Below are positions 16,640-24,551 of a stretch of DNA of 64,000 nucleotides, piece by piece. The translations under genes were made by a program, and so were the position numbers. This stretch comes from an uncultured Clostridia bacterium (GTDB lineage: Bacteria; Bacillota; Clostridia; Christensenellales; Borkfalkiaceae), in NCBI GenBank assembly GCA_947087265.1, contig CAMUBY010000004.1, positions 1-64,000 of the forward strand, read 5' to 3'. Below the pieces are notes generated by a model. The model made no database searches. It was not told the DNA's origin and saw only the letters and a program-made list of their open reading frames with translations. Each line of letters begins with the position of its first letter. The first letter of the stretch is position 1.

Positions 16640-16718
16640 AGTTTAGTGTGATTAAACTTTTTACAGTTTTTTACGAAACTCTCGTAAAAATAAACTAAAA
16701 GTTTAATAAAAATAAACT
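16640..16718. promoter_or_regulatory. Cluster of TAAACT/AGTTTA repeats, probable operators of the pot regulator
   Basis: Five copies of the hexamer occur in 79 bp: AGTTTA at 16640, TAAACT at 16653, TAAACT at 16691, AGTTTA at 16700 and TAAACT at 16713. The first two form a palindrome with a 7-bp spacer, and the third and fourth one with a 3-bp spacer. They lie between the promoter and the regulator's start codon. Confidence 0.7.
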
Positions 16719-16731
16719 AAAACCGCAGAGA

Positions 16732-16761
16732 AGTATATTATATTCGGAATATATTTGTCAA
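16732..16761 (-). promoter_or_regulatory. Promoter of the pot operon
   Basis: On the minus strand TTGACA (16761-16756), an 18-bp spacer and TATACT (16737-16732). The start point near 16725 gives a leader of about 108 nt that contains the TAAACT repeats. Confidence 0.7.
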
Positions 16762-16815
16762 CTGTTTGAACGGGTTTTCGACAATTTTTTTTAAGACGGG
16801 TAAAGGAATAATAAA

Positions 16816-16836
16816 AGCCCGCAAAAATTGCGGGCA
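16816..16836 (-). terminator. Second terminator after rpsT
   Basis: GCCCGCAA and TTGCGGGC arms; on the minus strand the hairpin is followed by TTTTATTATT. It stands in tandem behind the stronger hairpin at 16845-16863. Confidence 0.75.
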
Positions 16837-16837
16837 T

Positions 16838-16863
16838 AAAAAAACCTCCGCCGAAAGCGGAGG
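16838..16863 (-). terminator. First terminator after rpsT
   Basis: On the minus strand CCTCCGC-TTTCG-GCGGAGG followed by seven Ts, directly after the rpsT stop codon. Confidence 0.92.
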
Positions 16864-16878
16864 AAATAAAACAAACGG

Positions 16879-17145
16879 TTATGCGGAAAGCGTTGCGAGC
16901 TTTTTCGCAAGTTTCGATTTTTTGTTGGCAGCGTTGTTTTTGTGAAGAATTCCCTTCGTTACTGCGGAATCGATTGCGGAAACGGTTTCGGGATAGAGGC
17001 TGTTTGCCAGTTCTTTATCGCCTGCATTGACTGCCGCGAGGAATTTTTTAATTTGAGTTTTTAATGCAGATTTTACGGTTTTATTCTGCTGAGCTTTCTT
17101 TTCGGTTACCAAAACACGTTTTTTGGCGGACTTGATATTGGGCAC
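16879..17145 (-). CDS. rpsT: 30S ribosomal protein S20
   Basis: Small basic primary 16S rRNA-binding protein of the 30S body, 88 residues. The N-terminus [17 protein letters not shown] is the family signature, and the C-terminal [19 protein letters not shown] is also typical. It is a single-gene unit: a TTTACA/TAAAAT promoter upstream and two terminators downstream. Its upstream region is shared with the divergent murI gene. Confidence 0.97.
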   Translation of the reverse strand: MPNIKSAKKRVLVTEKKAQQNKTVKSALKTQIKKFLAAVNAGDKELANSLYPETVSAIDSAVTKGILHKNNAANKKSKLAKKLATLSA

Positions 17146-17178
17146 GATAATACTCCTTACTTCTAAATTACTTGCATT

Positions 17179-17207
17179 ATTTTAACATAAAATGAATGCC
17201 TTGTAAA
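17179..17207 (-). promoter_or_regulatory. Promoter of rpsT
   Basis: Minus strand TTTACA (17207-17202), 17-bp spacer, TAAAAT (17184-17179). Confidence 0.75.
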
Positions 17208-17269
17208 CTGTTTTTCGTGCGAAACAATTAAAATTTCCGAAATTTTTTTATAGAACGGAGGGGTTTCTT

Positions 17270-18058
17270 ATGGATTTGCGTCCGAAAATAGGAATTTTCG
17301 ATAGCGGAATCGGCGGACTTACCGTGTTATCGGAATGCGTAAAGCGAGCGCCTTTCTTTACTTATTATTACTACGGCGATAATAAGAAGGCACCTTACGG
17401 CGGAAGGAGCAGGAAAGAAATTACGGAGTTTGTGCGGATAGCGATGCGTGAATTTGAAGAAAGGGGAGTCGATGCCGCCGTTCTTGCCTGCAATACCGCC
17501 ACCGCGGTGTGTGCGGAAGAAATGCGGCGCGAATTCAGCTTTCCGATAATCGGCATGGAGCCTGCGGTAAAACTTGCGGGCAAGCAATGTCGGCACGCGC
17601 TGGTGCTCGCTACCGAGCGCACCGCCGAGAGCGCGCGTCTGAAAAATCTGCTCGTTCAAACCGCGCAATGTGAATTTACCGTCTTTCCTGCGCCGCGTCT
17701 TGCGGGCGCTATCGAAGCGCATTTGACGTTCGGGGAAAAACTGACCCTCTCCGACCACCTTCCCAAGGGAAATTTCGACGGCGTGGTGCTCGGCTGTACG
17801 CATTATATATATTTCCGCCGTGAAATTGCCGACTTTTACGCCGCACCCGTATTTGACGGCAACGCAGGCACGGCAAAACGGTTGCTTTCCCTCTGGGAAT
17901 CCGGAAAAATTGGGAAAGCTGACCACCGTGAATTTCAAAAAACAAACGTTTGTTCATATCAAAACATGAACAAAACGGTCAAAAACAGGGTGTTTTTTGT
18001 CGGAAGCGGGGGAAAACTTAACGAAAACCTCTATAAATCTGAACAAATGTTTCAATAA
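17270..18058 (+). CDS. murI: Glutamate racemase MurI
   Basis: Cofactor-independent racemase that makes D-glutamate for peptidoglycan; it feeds MurD, encoded in the cluster just downstream. The 262-residue protein has IGIFDSGIGGLTVL at the N-terminus and both catalytic cysteines: in ACNTAT (first proton acid/base) and in LGCTHY (second). The start has a good ribosome site (GGAGG about 10 bp upstream). The last ~25 residues after VFFVGSGG form a short extra tail. It is placed directly before mraZ but is separated from it by the mraZ promoter. Confidence 0.95.
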   Translation: MDLRPKIGIFDSGIGGLTVLSECVKRAPFFTYYYYGDNKKAPYGGRSRKEITEFVRIAMREFEERGVDAAVLACNTATAVCAEEMRREFSFPIIGMEPAVKLAGKQCRHALVLATERTAESARLKNLLVQTAQCEFTVFPAPRLAGAIEAHLTFGEKLTLSDHLPKGNFDGVVLGCTHYIYFRREIADFYAAPVFDGNAGTAKRLLSLWESGKIGKADHREFQKTNVCSYQNMNKTVKNRVFFVGSGGKLNENLYKSEQMFQ

Positions 18059-18090
18059 TATCAAAAAATTTTTTATATTTTTTATAAAAA

Positions 18091-18126
18091 GTGGTTTCAG
18101 GTGGTTGACAGTGGTTGAAAGTGGTG
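18091..18126 (+). promoter_or_regulatory. MraZ-binding boxes (four GTGGT repeats)
   Basis: GTGGTT at 18091, 18101 and 18111 and GTGGTG at 18121, each separated by four bases, giving an exact 10-bp period. Repeats of GTGG(A/T)-type hexamers with 4-nt spacers are the known MraZ operator. They overlap the -35 box and spacer of the mra promoter, as expected for autorepression. Confidence 0.9.
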
Positions 18127-18133
18127 GTACAAT
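18105..18133 (+). promoter_or_regulatory. Promoter of the mra/dcw cluster
   Basis: TTGACA (18105-18110), 17-bp spacer, TACAAT (18128-18133), interleaved with the MraZ boxes. Confidence 0.88.
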
Positions 18134-18166
18134 ATTCGTGTTATATCTCAAGTTATAGGGAAAGGC

Positions 18167-18607
18167 ATGAAAATTCTTTTCGGTGCGGTTAACCATCAGT
18201 TAGACGCGAAAAACAGAATCAGAATTCCTTCGAAGTTCCGGAACTCGTTTCCTGCGAACGAGCCTCTCTATTTCGCGATGTATAACGGAAACCGCATTGC
18301 CGTCATGCCGGAATCGGTACTCGGCGAGCGTTATAACTTTATCAATAACCTCACTCCTGCGGATAAAAAAGAAATGGATGCGGCGACCAGCATTTTTGAA
18401 TGGATTGAGCCGGTGGAAGAGGACGGTTACGGAAGAGCCGTCATTCCGCTCCGTTTCAAAAAGAGAGCGGGTATCGAAAAGGAAGTGCTTACCGTAGGTA
18501 TGGGCAACTTTATTGAAATCTGGGCGCAGGAAGTACACGACGAGGTTATCAATCCGCTCACGTCGGAAGACACGAACGTCGTTTACACCAAGAAATCGGA
18601 AAAGTAA
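18167..18607 (+). CDS. mraZ: Transcriptional regulator MraZ
   Basis: First gene of the division and cell-wall cluster. The 146-residue protein has the two AbrB-like (SpoVT/AbrB) repeats of MraZ. The first begins FGAVNHQLDAKNRIRIPSKF; the second (DGYGRAVIPLRFKKRAGI) keeps the same pattern. It forms a ring-shaped oligomer that binds the GTGG repeats seen just upstream and represses its own operon. Ribosome site AAGG precedes the ATG. rsmH follows after two bases. Confidence 0.96.
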   Translation: MKILFGAVNHQLDAKNRIRIPSKFRNSFPANEPLYFAMYNGNRIAVMPESVLGERYNFINNLTPADKKEMDAATSIFEWIEPVEEDGYGRAVIPLRFKKRAGIEKEVLTVGMGNFIEIWAQEVHDEVINPLTSEDTNVVYTKKSEK

Positions 18608-18609
18608 GA

Positions 18610-19548
18610 ATGAAAGACGCTTATCATTGTCCGATTATGGTAAAGGAAGTCCTTGACGGACTGAATTTGAAAAACGGCGGCGTTTATTATGACGGAACAA
18701 TCGGTGGCGGAGGGCATTCGTTTGCCTTGTTGAGCGCGAATCCGACGGTTCGGCTGATTGCAACAGACAAAGACGGCGACGCAATCGAAGCGGCGGAGAA
18801 AAAACTATCCGTTTATGCGGGAAGATACAAAATATACCGCACCGATTTTAAGCGCTTTGAAGAAGTTTTTTCCGCGGAAGGAATTCAAAAGATTGACGGG
18901 TATCTGCTCGACCTCGGAATTTCCTCCCACCAGATAGACGATGAAGAGAGGGGCTTTGCCTATAAAAACGGCAATGCGCCGCTTGACATGAGAATGGACA
19001 GGCGTTCAGCCTTTTCCGCCTACGACGTTGTGAACGGATATTCGGAAGAGGAACTCAAACGCATTCTCCGCGATTACGGAGAAGAGCAGTACGCTCCGTC
19101 GATTGTCAGAAACCTGATACGCAAAAGAGCGCAGGGCGAAATCAGAACTTGCAGGGAGCTCGAAGAGATAATCGAGGCGAGCGTTCCTGCGAAATATCGG
19201 TATTCCGCTTGTGCTAGAAAGACCTTTCAGGCAATCCGGATAGAAGTCAACGGCGAACTCGAAGGTTTGAAAGAATGTGTGACGGCGCTCACGCGGCGGC
19301 TCAAAAAGGGCGGAAGGGCGTGCATTTTGACCTTTCATTCCTTGGAAGACAGAATTGTCAAGCAAGTTTTCCGCGATTTATCTACCGCCTGTACCTGTCC
19401 TAAAGAATTTCCCGTATGCGTATGCGGAAGGAAACAGGAGATTGAACTTGTCGGGCGCAAACCGCTCACGGCAAGCGAAGAAGAAATCAACGAAAATTCG
19501 CGCAGCAAAAGCGCAAAATTGCGAATTGCAGAAAAAATCATAGAATGA
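18610..19548 (+). CDS. rsmH: 16S rRNA (cytosine-1402-N4)-methyltransferase RsmH (MraW)
   Basis: SAM-dependent methyltransferase that modifies C1402 in the ribosomal P site. The 312-residue protein has YDGTIGGGGHSFALL (SAM loop), ATDKDGDAIEAAE, DGYLLDLGISSHQID and the C-terminal TFHSLEDRIVKQ and CTCPKEFPVCVCG. It is nearly always second in the mra cluster, as here, and its stop lies shortly before the ftsL-position gene. Confidence 0.96.
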   Translation: MKDAYHCPIMVKEVLDGLNLKNGGVYYDGTIGGGGHSFALLSANPTVRLIATDKDGDAIEAAEKKLSVYAGRYKIYRTDFKRFEEVFSAEGIQKIDGYLLDLGISSHQIDDEERGFAYKNGNAPLDMRMDRRSAFSAYDVVNGYSEEELKRILRDYGEEQYAPSIVRNLIRKRAQGEIRTCRELEEIIEASVPAKYRYSACARKTFQAIRIEVNGELEGLKECVTALTRRLKKGGRACILTFHSLEDRIVKQVFRDLSTACTCPKEFPVCVCGRKQEIELVGRKPLTASEEEINENSRSKSAKLRIAEKIIE

Positions 19549-19586
19549 TTGGTTCGCAACAGGAATACAATGAAGGAGAAGGAACC

Positions 19587-20336
19587 ATGGCTGGGTCAAC
19601 GGTCCTTGAAAGAACAACTGAAAAAAGCGGAACGCAAACGGCTCAGACCGAGGTTTCCGCGGCAGAACAACAGCACAACGAAAGAAAAGCAGATTTTCTG
19701 AAACTGTTATATGCCGATGAAGAACCCGAAACGACGGTTGCAACGGTCGCGCAGGTAGCGTCTGTGTCTGCTCCCGCATCTTCGGGCGCAGCACAAAGAC
19801 TTGCAGATTACAAGTCTTACACGATGCCTGCTTCCAAACACATTCTCTTTGGGGACGTTGCTTACAAAGACGGGGAACTCATTTCCGAGTCTGCGGTAAA
19901 AACCGAACCCGTTGCGGCTCCCGTTGCCGCGCCTGTCAGTGCGGCGGCTGCGGAACTTGTCAGCGCGCCTGTTATTGCACCTACGGAAGAGGACGCGCTT
20001 CCCACGCGCCGTACGATGGACACGCTCCGTCAAAGCACGGTAGCGGCGGAAACTGCGCAAAGTACGCGGTTGTTTGCAGGAATTTCCACGCGTGCGAAAG
20101 TCGTACTTGCGGCAATCGTGGCGGCAATTGTCCTTGCCATTACGGTCATTTGCATTAACACGGGCATTATCAATTCACTTGACGCGAACATTGCAAATCT
20201 TCGCCAACAGGTTGCGGAAGAAACGATAAAGTACGAGGGTTTGGAAAAAGAACTCGAAGACATTAACAATTTCGAGGGTCCCATTAAAGAGCTGGTCGAA
20301 GAGTTTGCAAAATCCCACGGAATGGTTCGCGGCTGA
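19587..20336 (+). CDS. ftsL: FtsL-like division protein with long cytoplasmic N-terminus
   Basis: Bitopic protein in the ftsL position. The ATG at 19587 is chosen because AAGGAG lies 8 bp upstream; an in-frame ATG at 19545 overlapping rsmH has no ribosome site. The 249-residue product has a low-complexity Ala/Pro/Glu/Thr-rich cytoplasmic part (about residues 1-165), one membrane helix (KVVLAAIVAAIVLAITVICI) and a short extracytoplasmic coiled coil (NIANLRQQVAEETIKYEGLE), the last two as in FtsL. FtsL is usually 100-130 residues, so the N-terminal extension is unusual. Function is inferred from position and topology. It should pair with the FtsQ/DivIB-like protein encoded at 28444. Confidence 0.75.
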   Translation: MAGSTVLERTTEKSGTQTAQTEVSAAEQQHNERKADFLKLLYADEEPETTVATVAQVASVSAPASSGAAQRLADYKSYTMPASKHILFGDVAYKDGELISESAVKTEPVAAPVAAPVSAAAAELVSAPVIAPTEEDALPTRRTMDTLRQSTVAAETAQSTRLFAGISTRAKVVLAAIVAAIVLAITVICINTGIINSLDANIANLRQQVAEETIKYEGLEKELEDINNFEGPIKELVEEFAKSHGMVRG

Positions 20337-20371
20337 GTTGCAAGTAAAAACTGAATCACGGAGGGAACCGT

Positions 20372-22111
20372 ATCAAACAGAAACAATTTTCGATTACGAT
20401 TCTACAAAAGAGGTTATTTGCCGTATTATCGGCGATAGCCTTTATTTTTTGCATTTTTCTCATGCGTTTCTTTTATATTCAAGTTATTTGGGAGGACGAG
20501 CTACATTATCTAGCACTCGACCAGTGGACGCGTGAAATTCCCGTTGTAGCGAACCGCGGAAAAATATTCGATAGAAACGGCGAACTTCTTGCGGCAAACG
20601 CAACGGCGTACAGCGTATTTGCGCGCGCTTCGGCGGTAGACGACGCGGAAAGCAGCGCGACTTTTCTTTCGGCGCAACTCGGACTTACATACGAGGAGTT
20701 ATTGCAAAAGCTCACCGATAAAAGCCGTTCGGAAGTAACGGTTGTTCGCCAGACGAGCAAAGAAGCGGTCGAAAAAATCGAGGGCGCAAATTTATCGGGT
20801 ATTTACTATTCGCGCGATAACGTGCGTTTATATCCTTACGGTTCGCTCGCGTCGCAAGTGCTCGGTTTCACCTCTTACGACCGTTCGGGAACGACGGGCG
20901 TCGAGCAGTATTATAACAAATACCTCGCAGGCAAGAACGGTGAAATTCTCTTTGAAACGGACTTGGTCGGCGTAGATTTGGAAGGGGCAACCGCCGCCTA
21001 TCTTCCCGCGGAGGACGGGTTGAATATCCGCCTGACGCTCGATTACCGTATTCAGGCGCTCGCGGAAGAGGTGATGCAGAAAACGCTCGAAGCAACCAAT
21101 GCCAAAGCGGCGCGCGCGATTGTGCTTGACCCGTCCGACTTTTCCGTGCTCGCTATGGTGAATCTGCCTTCCTATAACCTGAACGACATTCCGCGCGACG
21201 ATATCGATACGTTAAATAAGTTATCACGAAACTGTTTGGTTTCCGACGTGTACGAGCCGGGTTCTACGTTCAAAATCGTTACGGCGGCGGCGAACATTGA
21301 GGAATACTTGCAGGGGAACGCGAACGCGTTTTCACTTAATCACGTCTTTTCGAGCGCAAGAACGCGCACGGTAGAAGGTTCCACCATTAAGTGTTGGAGC
21401 GACCACGCAAATGGGAAACATTCCAATCAAACGCTCGCGGAAGCGCTCAACAACAGTTGCAACCCGTGCTTTGTCGATATTGCGCTTTCGCTCGGCAAAG
21501 ACAATTTTTACGATTATCTTTCGGCGTTCCGTTTCGGACGGGAAACGGGAATCGATTTTTCGGGCGAGTCCATCGGAATGCTGCTGCCCGAAAGCACCGT
21601 GCAAAACGGCGACCTTGCCCGTATCGGATTCGGTCAGGCAATTGCCGTTACGCCGTTACAGCTCGCGTGTGCCGCCGCTTCCGCCGTCAACGGCGGTTCC
21701 TATTACGCGCCGCGTATCGTGCAGGAAATTTTTTCGGACGATAATTCCGTGCGCGAAAAAAACGAGCCCGCGCTTCTGGGGCGTACAGTCAGCAAAGAGG
21801 CGTCGGAAATTCTTTCGGGAATGCTCGAAGGGGTCGTCAGGGACGGAAGCGGACAAAAGGCGTATATCGAAGGGTACCGTGTTGCTGGCAAAACGGGTAC
21901 GGCGCAGAAATATGAAAACGGCATTATCGCGCAGGGCAAATATATTTCGTCTTTCGTAGGCTTTTTTCCTGCGAACAATCCGAAATACCTCGCGCTTATT
22001 ATCGTAGACGAACCGGTAGGAACTTATTACGGCAGTACGATAGCCGCTCCTTGTGCAAAAGATATTTTTCAAGGAATTATTGAAATGAAAGAAATTAGCC
22101 CAGTGGAGTAA
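20372..22111 (+). CDS. ftsI: Division transpeptidase FtsI/PBP2B-type, apparent AUC start
   Basis: Class B penicillin-binding protein that cross-links septal peptidoglycan with FtsW. It has the dimerisation region (VANRGKIFDRNGELLA) and the transpeptidase motifs SxxK in GSTFKIV, SxN in NNSCNP and KTG in AGKTGTAQ; no PASTA domains. The first ATG in frame is at 20462, but starting there would remove the membrane anchor. Upstream the frame stays open to a stop at 20345 and encodes KQKQFSITILQKRLFAVL and a hydrophobic helix, exactly the expected N-terminus. The only well-placed initiation site is ATC at 20372, six bases after GGAGGG. No ATG, GTG or TTG is available, so AUC initiation or a sequence error is likely. 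Predicted length 579 residues. Confidence 0.88.
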   Translation: MKQKQFSITILQKRLFAVLSAIAFIFCIFLMRFFYIQVIWEDELHYLALDQWTREIPVVANRGKIFDRNGELLAANATAYSVFARASAVDDAESSATFLSAQLGLTYEELLQKLTDKSRSEVTVVRQTSKEAVEKIEGANLSGIYYSRDNVRLYPYGSLASQVLGFTSYDRSGTTGVEQYYNKYLAGKNGEILFETDLVGVDLEGATAAYLPAEDGLNIRLTLDYRIQALAEEVMQKTLEATNAKAARAIVLDPSDFSVLAMVNLPSYNLNDIPRDDIDTLNKLSRNCLVSDVYEPGSTFKIVTAAANIEEYLQGNANAFSLNHVFSSARTRTVEGSTIKCWSDHANGKHSNQTLAEALNNSCNPCFVDIALSLGKDNFYDYLSAFRFGRETGIDFSGESIGMLLPESTVQNGDLARIGFGQAIAVTPLQLACAAASAVNGGSYYAPRIVQEIFSDDNSVREKNEPALLGRTVSKEASEILSGMLEGVVRDGSGQKAYIEGYRVAGKTGTAQKYENGIIAQGKYISSFVGFFPANNPKYLALIIVDEPVGTYYGSTIAAPCAKDIFQGIIEMKEISPVE

Positions 22112-22117
22112 TATGAT

Positions 22118-23554
22118 ATGAAACTTTCTTACCTTGCACAAGAGTTAGCGGACTGTAAAATCATCGGCGGCGACGCGGAAATTCATGCGCTTTGTACGGA
22201 TAGCCGCGTGGCGGGGGCAGGCGATTTGTTTTTTTGTTTTCAAGGCACGCATTTCGATTCGCACTGTTTTGCCGAAGAAGCGGAACTGCGCGGCGCGGCG
22301 GCGATTGTTTCGGAACAGGAAACGGGTGTCGGCATTCCGCAACTGATTGTAAAAAACGGCAGGGAGGCAATGGCGTATCTCTCTGCCGCCTTTTACGGAC
22401 ACCCCGAACGTAAACTCAAAATGGTCGGCATAACGGGTACAAACGGAAAAACAACGACCATGTACATGATAAAAAACATTCTGGAAGAAGCAGGAAAAAA
22501 AGTGGGCATTATCGGAACTTTGGGCGCAAGTTATTCGGACGTCACGGTTTCTCCCACGCTTACGACTCCCGACCCCGTCTTTTTATTTTCTCTTTTGGCG
22601 GACATGGTGCGGCTGAATACGGAAGTGGCGGTTATGGAAGTTTCCGCCCATGCGTTAGCGCTGAAAAAGGATTGCCCGATTGTTTACGACGTGGCAATAT
22701 TTACCAATCTTACGCAAGACCACCTCGACTTTTTCGGCAATATGACGGCATACGGAAACGCTAAAAAGACACTTTTTACGCCCGAACGCTGCCGCTTTGC
22801 CGTTTTGAACAGCGACGATTCCTTCACGGCGCAACTTACCAATCAGGGGGCAGACTATAAAACTTACGGATTGGAAAATCCGTCCGATTGCTTTGCGGTA
22901 GTCCGTCGGGAATCTCTGCGCAGTACGCAGGTCATGCTGAATTTGAGCGACGTACTTTGCGACGCGGAAATTTTACTGACAGGCAGGCATAACGTATACA
23001 ATGCTCTGGCGGCGGCAACCGCCGCGCAGAAGTTGGGTGCGGACAGTAACGCAATTGCAAGAGGGCTCAAAAAGACGCAGGTAAACGGACGGCTGGAACG
23101 TGTGGGAAGTTATAAGGGCGCAGATATTTTCGTCGATTTCGCGCATACGCCCGACGGTCTTGAAAAATCCCTTTGCGCGCTGAAAACGTATTGTACGCGA
23201 AAGTTAATCGTGTTGTTCGGTTGCGGCGGAAACCGTGACAGCGCAAAGCGCCCGATGATGGGAAAGGTGGCGGCGGAACACGCCGACTTTGCCGTTCTGA
23301 CTTCGGATAATCCGAGATACGAAGACCCGCTCGATATTATTACGGAAATAGAAAGGGGGTTTGCCCCAATTTCCAAGCACTACGTTGCCATTGAGGACAG
23401 GGAAATTGCTACGCGTTATGCAATCGGTTTGCTCGAGAAAGGAGACGTTTTGCTCGTTGCTGGCAAGGGCGGTGAATGCGAACAGGAAATAATGGGAATA
23501 AAGTACAGTTATAACGATAAATCTGTTATTAGCTCGTTATTAAGCCGTTTATAA
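22118..23554 (+). CDS. murE: UDP-MurNAc-L-Ala-D-Glu:meso-DAP ligase MurE
   Basis: Adds the third amino acid of the peptidoglycan stem. The 478-residue protein has the Mur ligase ATP loop GITGTNGKTTT, the carbamylated-lysine region and the C-terminal domain with SDNPRYEDP. The DNPR motif marks the meso-diaminopimelate-specific form, predicting a DAP-type wall. The start has GGAG 9 bp upstream. It follows ftsI by 6 bp. murF, usually next, is absent. Confidence 0.96.
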   Translation: MKLSYLAQELADCKIIGGDAEIHALCTDSRVAGAGDLFFCFQGTHFDSHCFAEEAELRGAAAIVSEQETGVGIPQLIVKNGREAMAYLSAAFYGHPERKLKMVGITGTNGKTTTMYMIKNILEEAGKKVGIIGTLGASYSDVTVSPTLTTPDPVFLFSLLADMVRLNTEVAVMEVSAHALALKKDCPIVYDVAIFTNLTQDHLDFFGNMTAYGNAKKTLFTPERCRFAVLNSDDSFTAQLTNQGADYKTYGLENPSDCFAVVRRESLRSTQVMLNLSDVLCDAEILLTGRHNVYNALAAATAAQKLGADSNAIARGLKKTQVNGRLERVGSYKGADIFVDFAHTPDGLEKSLCALKTYCTRKLIVLFGCGGNRDSAKRPMMGKVAAEHADFAVLTSDNPRYEDPLDIITEIERGFAPISKHYVAIEDREIATRYAIGLLEKGDVLLVAGKGGECEQEIMGIKYSYNDKSVISSLLSRL

Positions 23555-23565
23555 TTGAGGCAATT

Positions 23566-24516
23566 ATGCGTATTATTCTCATCTGTATTTTCGCGTCTTT
23601 CTTGTTGTCGTTTGTCTTTTGCGCCGCATTGATTCCGTTATTAAAACGTTTGGGCGCAGGGCAAAATATTCTTTCCTATGTGAAAGAGCACAAAAACAAA
23701 GGGGGAACGCCCACAATGGGCGGTCTCGCCTTTATTCTTGCCGCCGTTGTGATTGCGCTCGCGGCGAGCGGCGTTCGGGACAAGCCTTTTCTGGTTTCTC
23801 TTGCCGTGGGACTCGGCTATCTTGCCGTCGGCTTTTTGGACGATTTTCTGAAAAAAGTGCGGGGGAATAACCTAGGACTTCGTCCGTATCAGAAAATCAT
23901 CTTTCAACTTGCCGTCGCGGTGATGGCGGCAGTCTATTGCTGTTTGGAGGGGCTGACGGTGCTCCGTATCCCCTATACGAAAATCAGTTTCGATATCGGC
24001 TGGGGGATGTTGCCGCTCGGCGTATTTATCTTTATTGCAACGGTGAACAGCGTCAACCTGACGGACGGACTGGACGGGCTTGCAGGTTCTTCCAGCGCGG
24101 TCTTTTTCTGCGCGGTCGGCACGCTCGTTGTGTTGCAGGGACTTGACAGCGGAATTTCCAATCTTTGCTATTGTCTCACGGGCGCACTGCTTGCGTTTCT
24201 TGTGTTCAACGTCAACCGTGCAAGCGTATTCATGGGGGATACGGGCTCGCTTTCGCTGGGCGGATTTGCCGCCTGCGCCGCGCTCTTTACGGGCAACGCG
24301 CTCGTCATTCCGATTGTTGGAATAATGTTTGTCCTTTCTAGCATATCTGTTATCATTCAGGTAATATACTATAAAAAAACGGGCAAGCGTGTCTTTTTAA
24401 TGGCGCCCATTCATCACCATTTTCAAGAGAAAGGTCACTCGGAAGGAAAAATCGCTTACGTCTATTCCGTTGTGACGGCGATTCTCGGAATGAGCCTGCT
24501 TTTGCCGTTTGTCTAA
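23566..24516 (+). CDS. mraY: Phospho-MurNAc-pentapeptide transferase MraY
   Basis: Integral membrane enzyme that transfers phospho-MurNAc-pentapeptide to undecaprenyl phosphate, making lipid I. The 316-residue protein has about ten helices and the family signatures GGTPTMGGLAF, GFLDDFLK, NLTDGLDGLA (catalytic aspartates) and the histidine motif MAPIHHHF near the C-terminus. It lies between murE and murD. Confidence 0.96.
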   Translation: MRIILICIFASFLLSFVFCAALIPLLKRLGAGQNILSYVKEHKNKGGTPTMGGLAFILAAVVIALAASGVRDKPFLVSLAVGLGYLAVGFLDDFLKKVRGNNLGLRPYQKIIFQLAVAVMAAVYCCLEGLTVLRIPYTKISFDIGWGMLPLGVFIFIATVNSVNLTDGLDGLAGSSSAVFFCAVGTLVVLQGLDSGISNLCYCLTGALLAFLVFNVNRASVFMGDTGSLSLGGFAACAALFTGNALVIPIVGIMFVLSSISVIIQVIYYKKTGKRVFLMAPIHHHFQEKGHSEGKIAYVYSVVTAILGMSLLLPFV

Positions 24517-24551
24517 TCTCACCGAAAAGCGAGTGAGAAAAGGAGAGTAGT

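Noticed and set aside
24517..24538. TCTCAC/GTGAGA hairpin between mraY and murD
   Set aside because: Only six base pairs with no T run, next to the murD ribosome site; too weak to call a terminator or switch.
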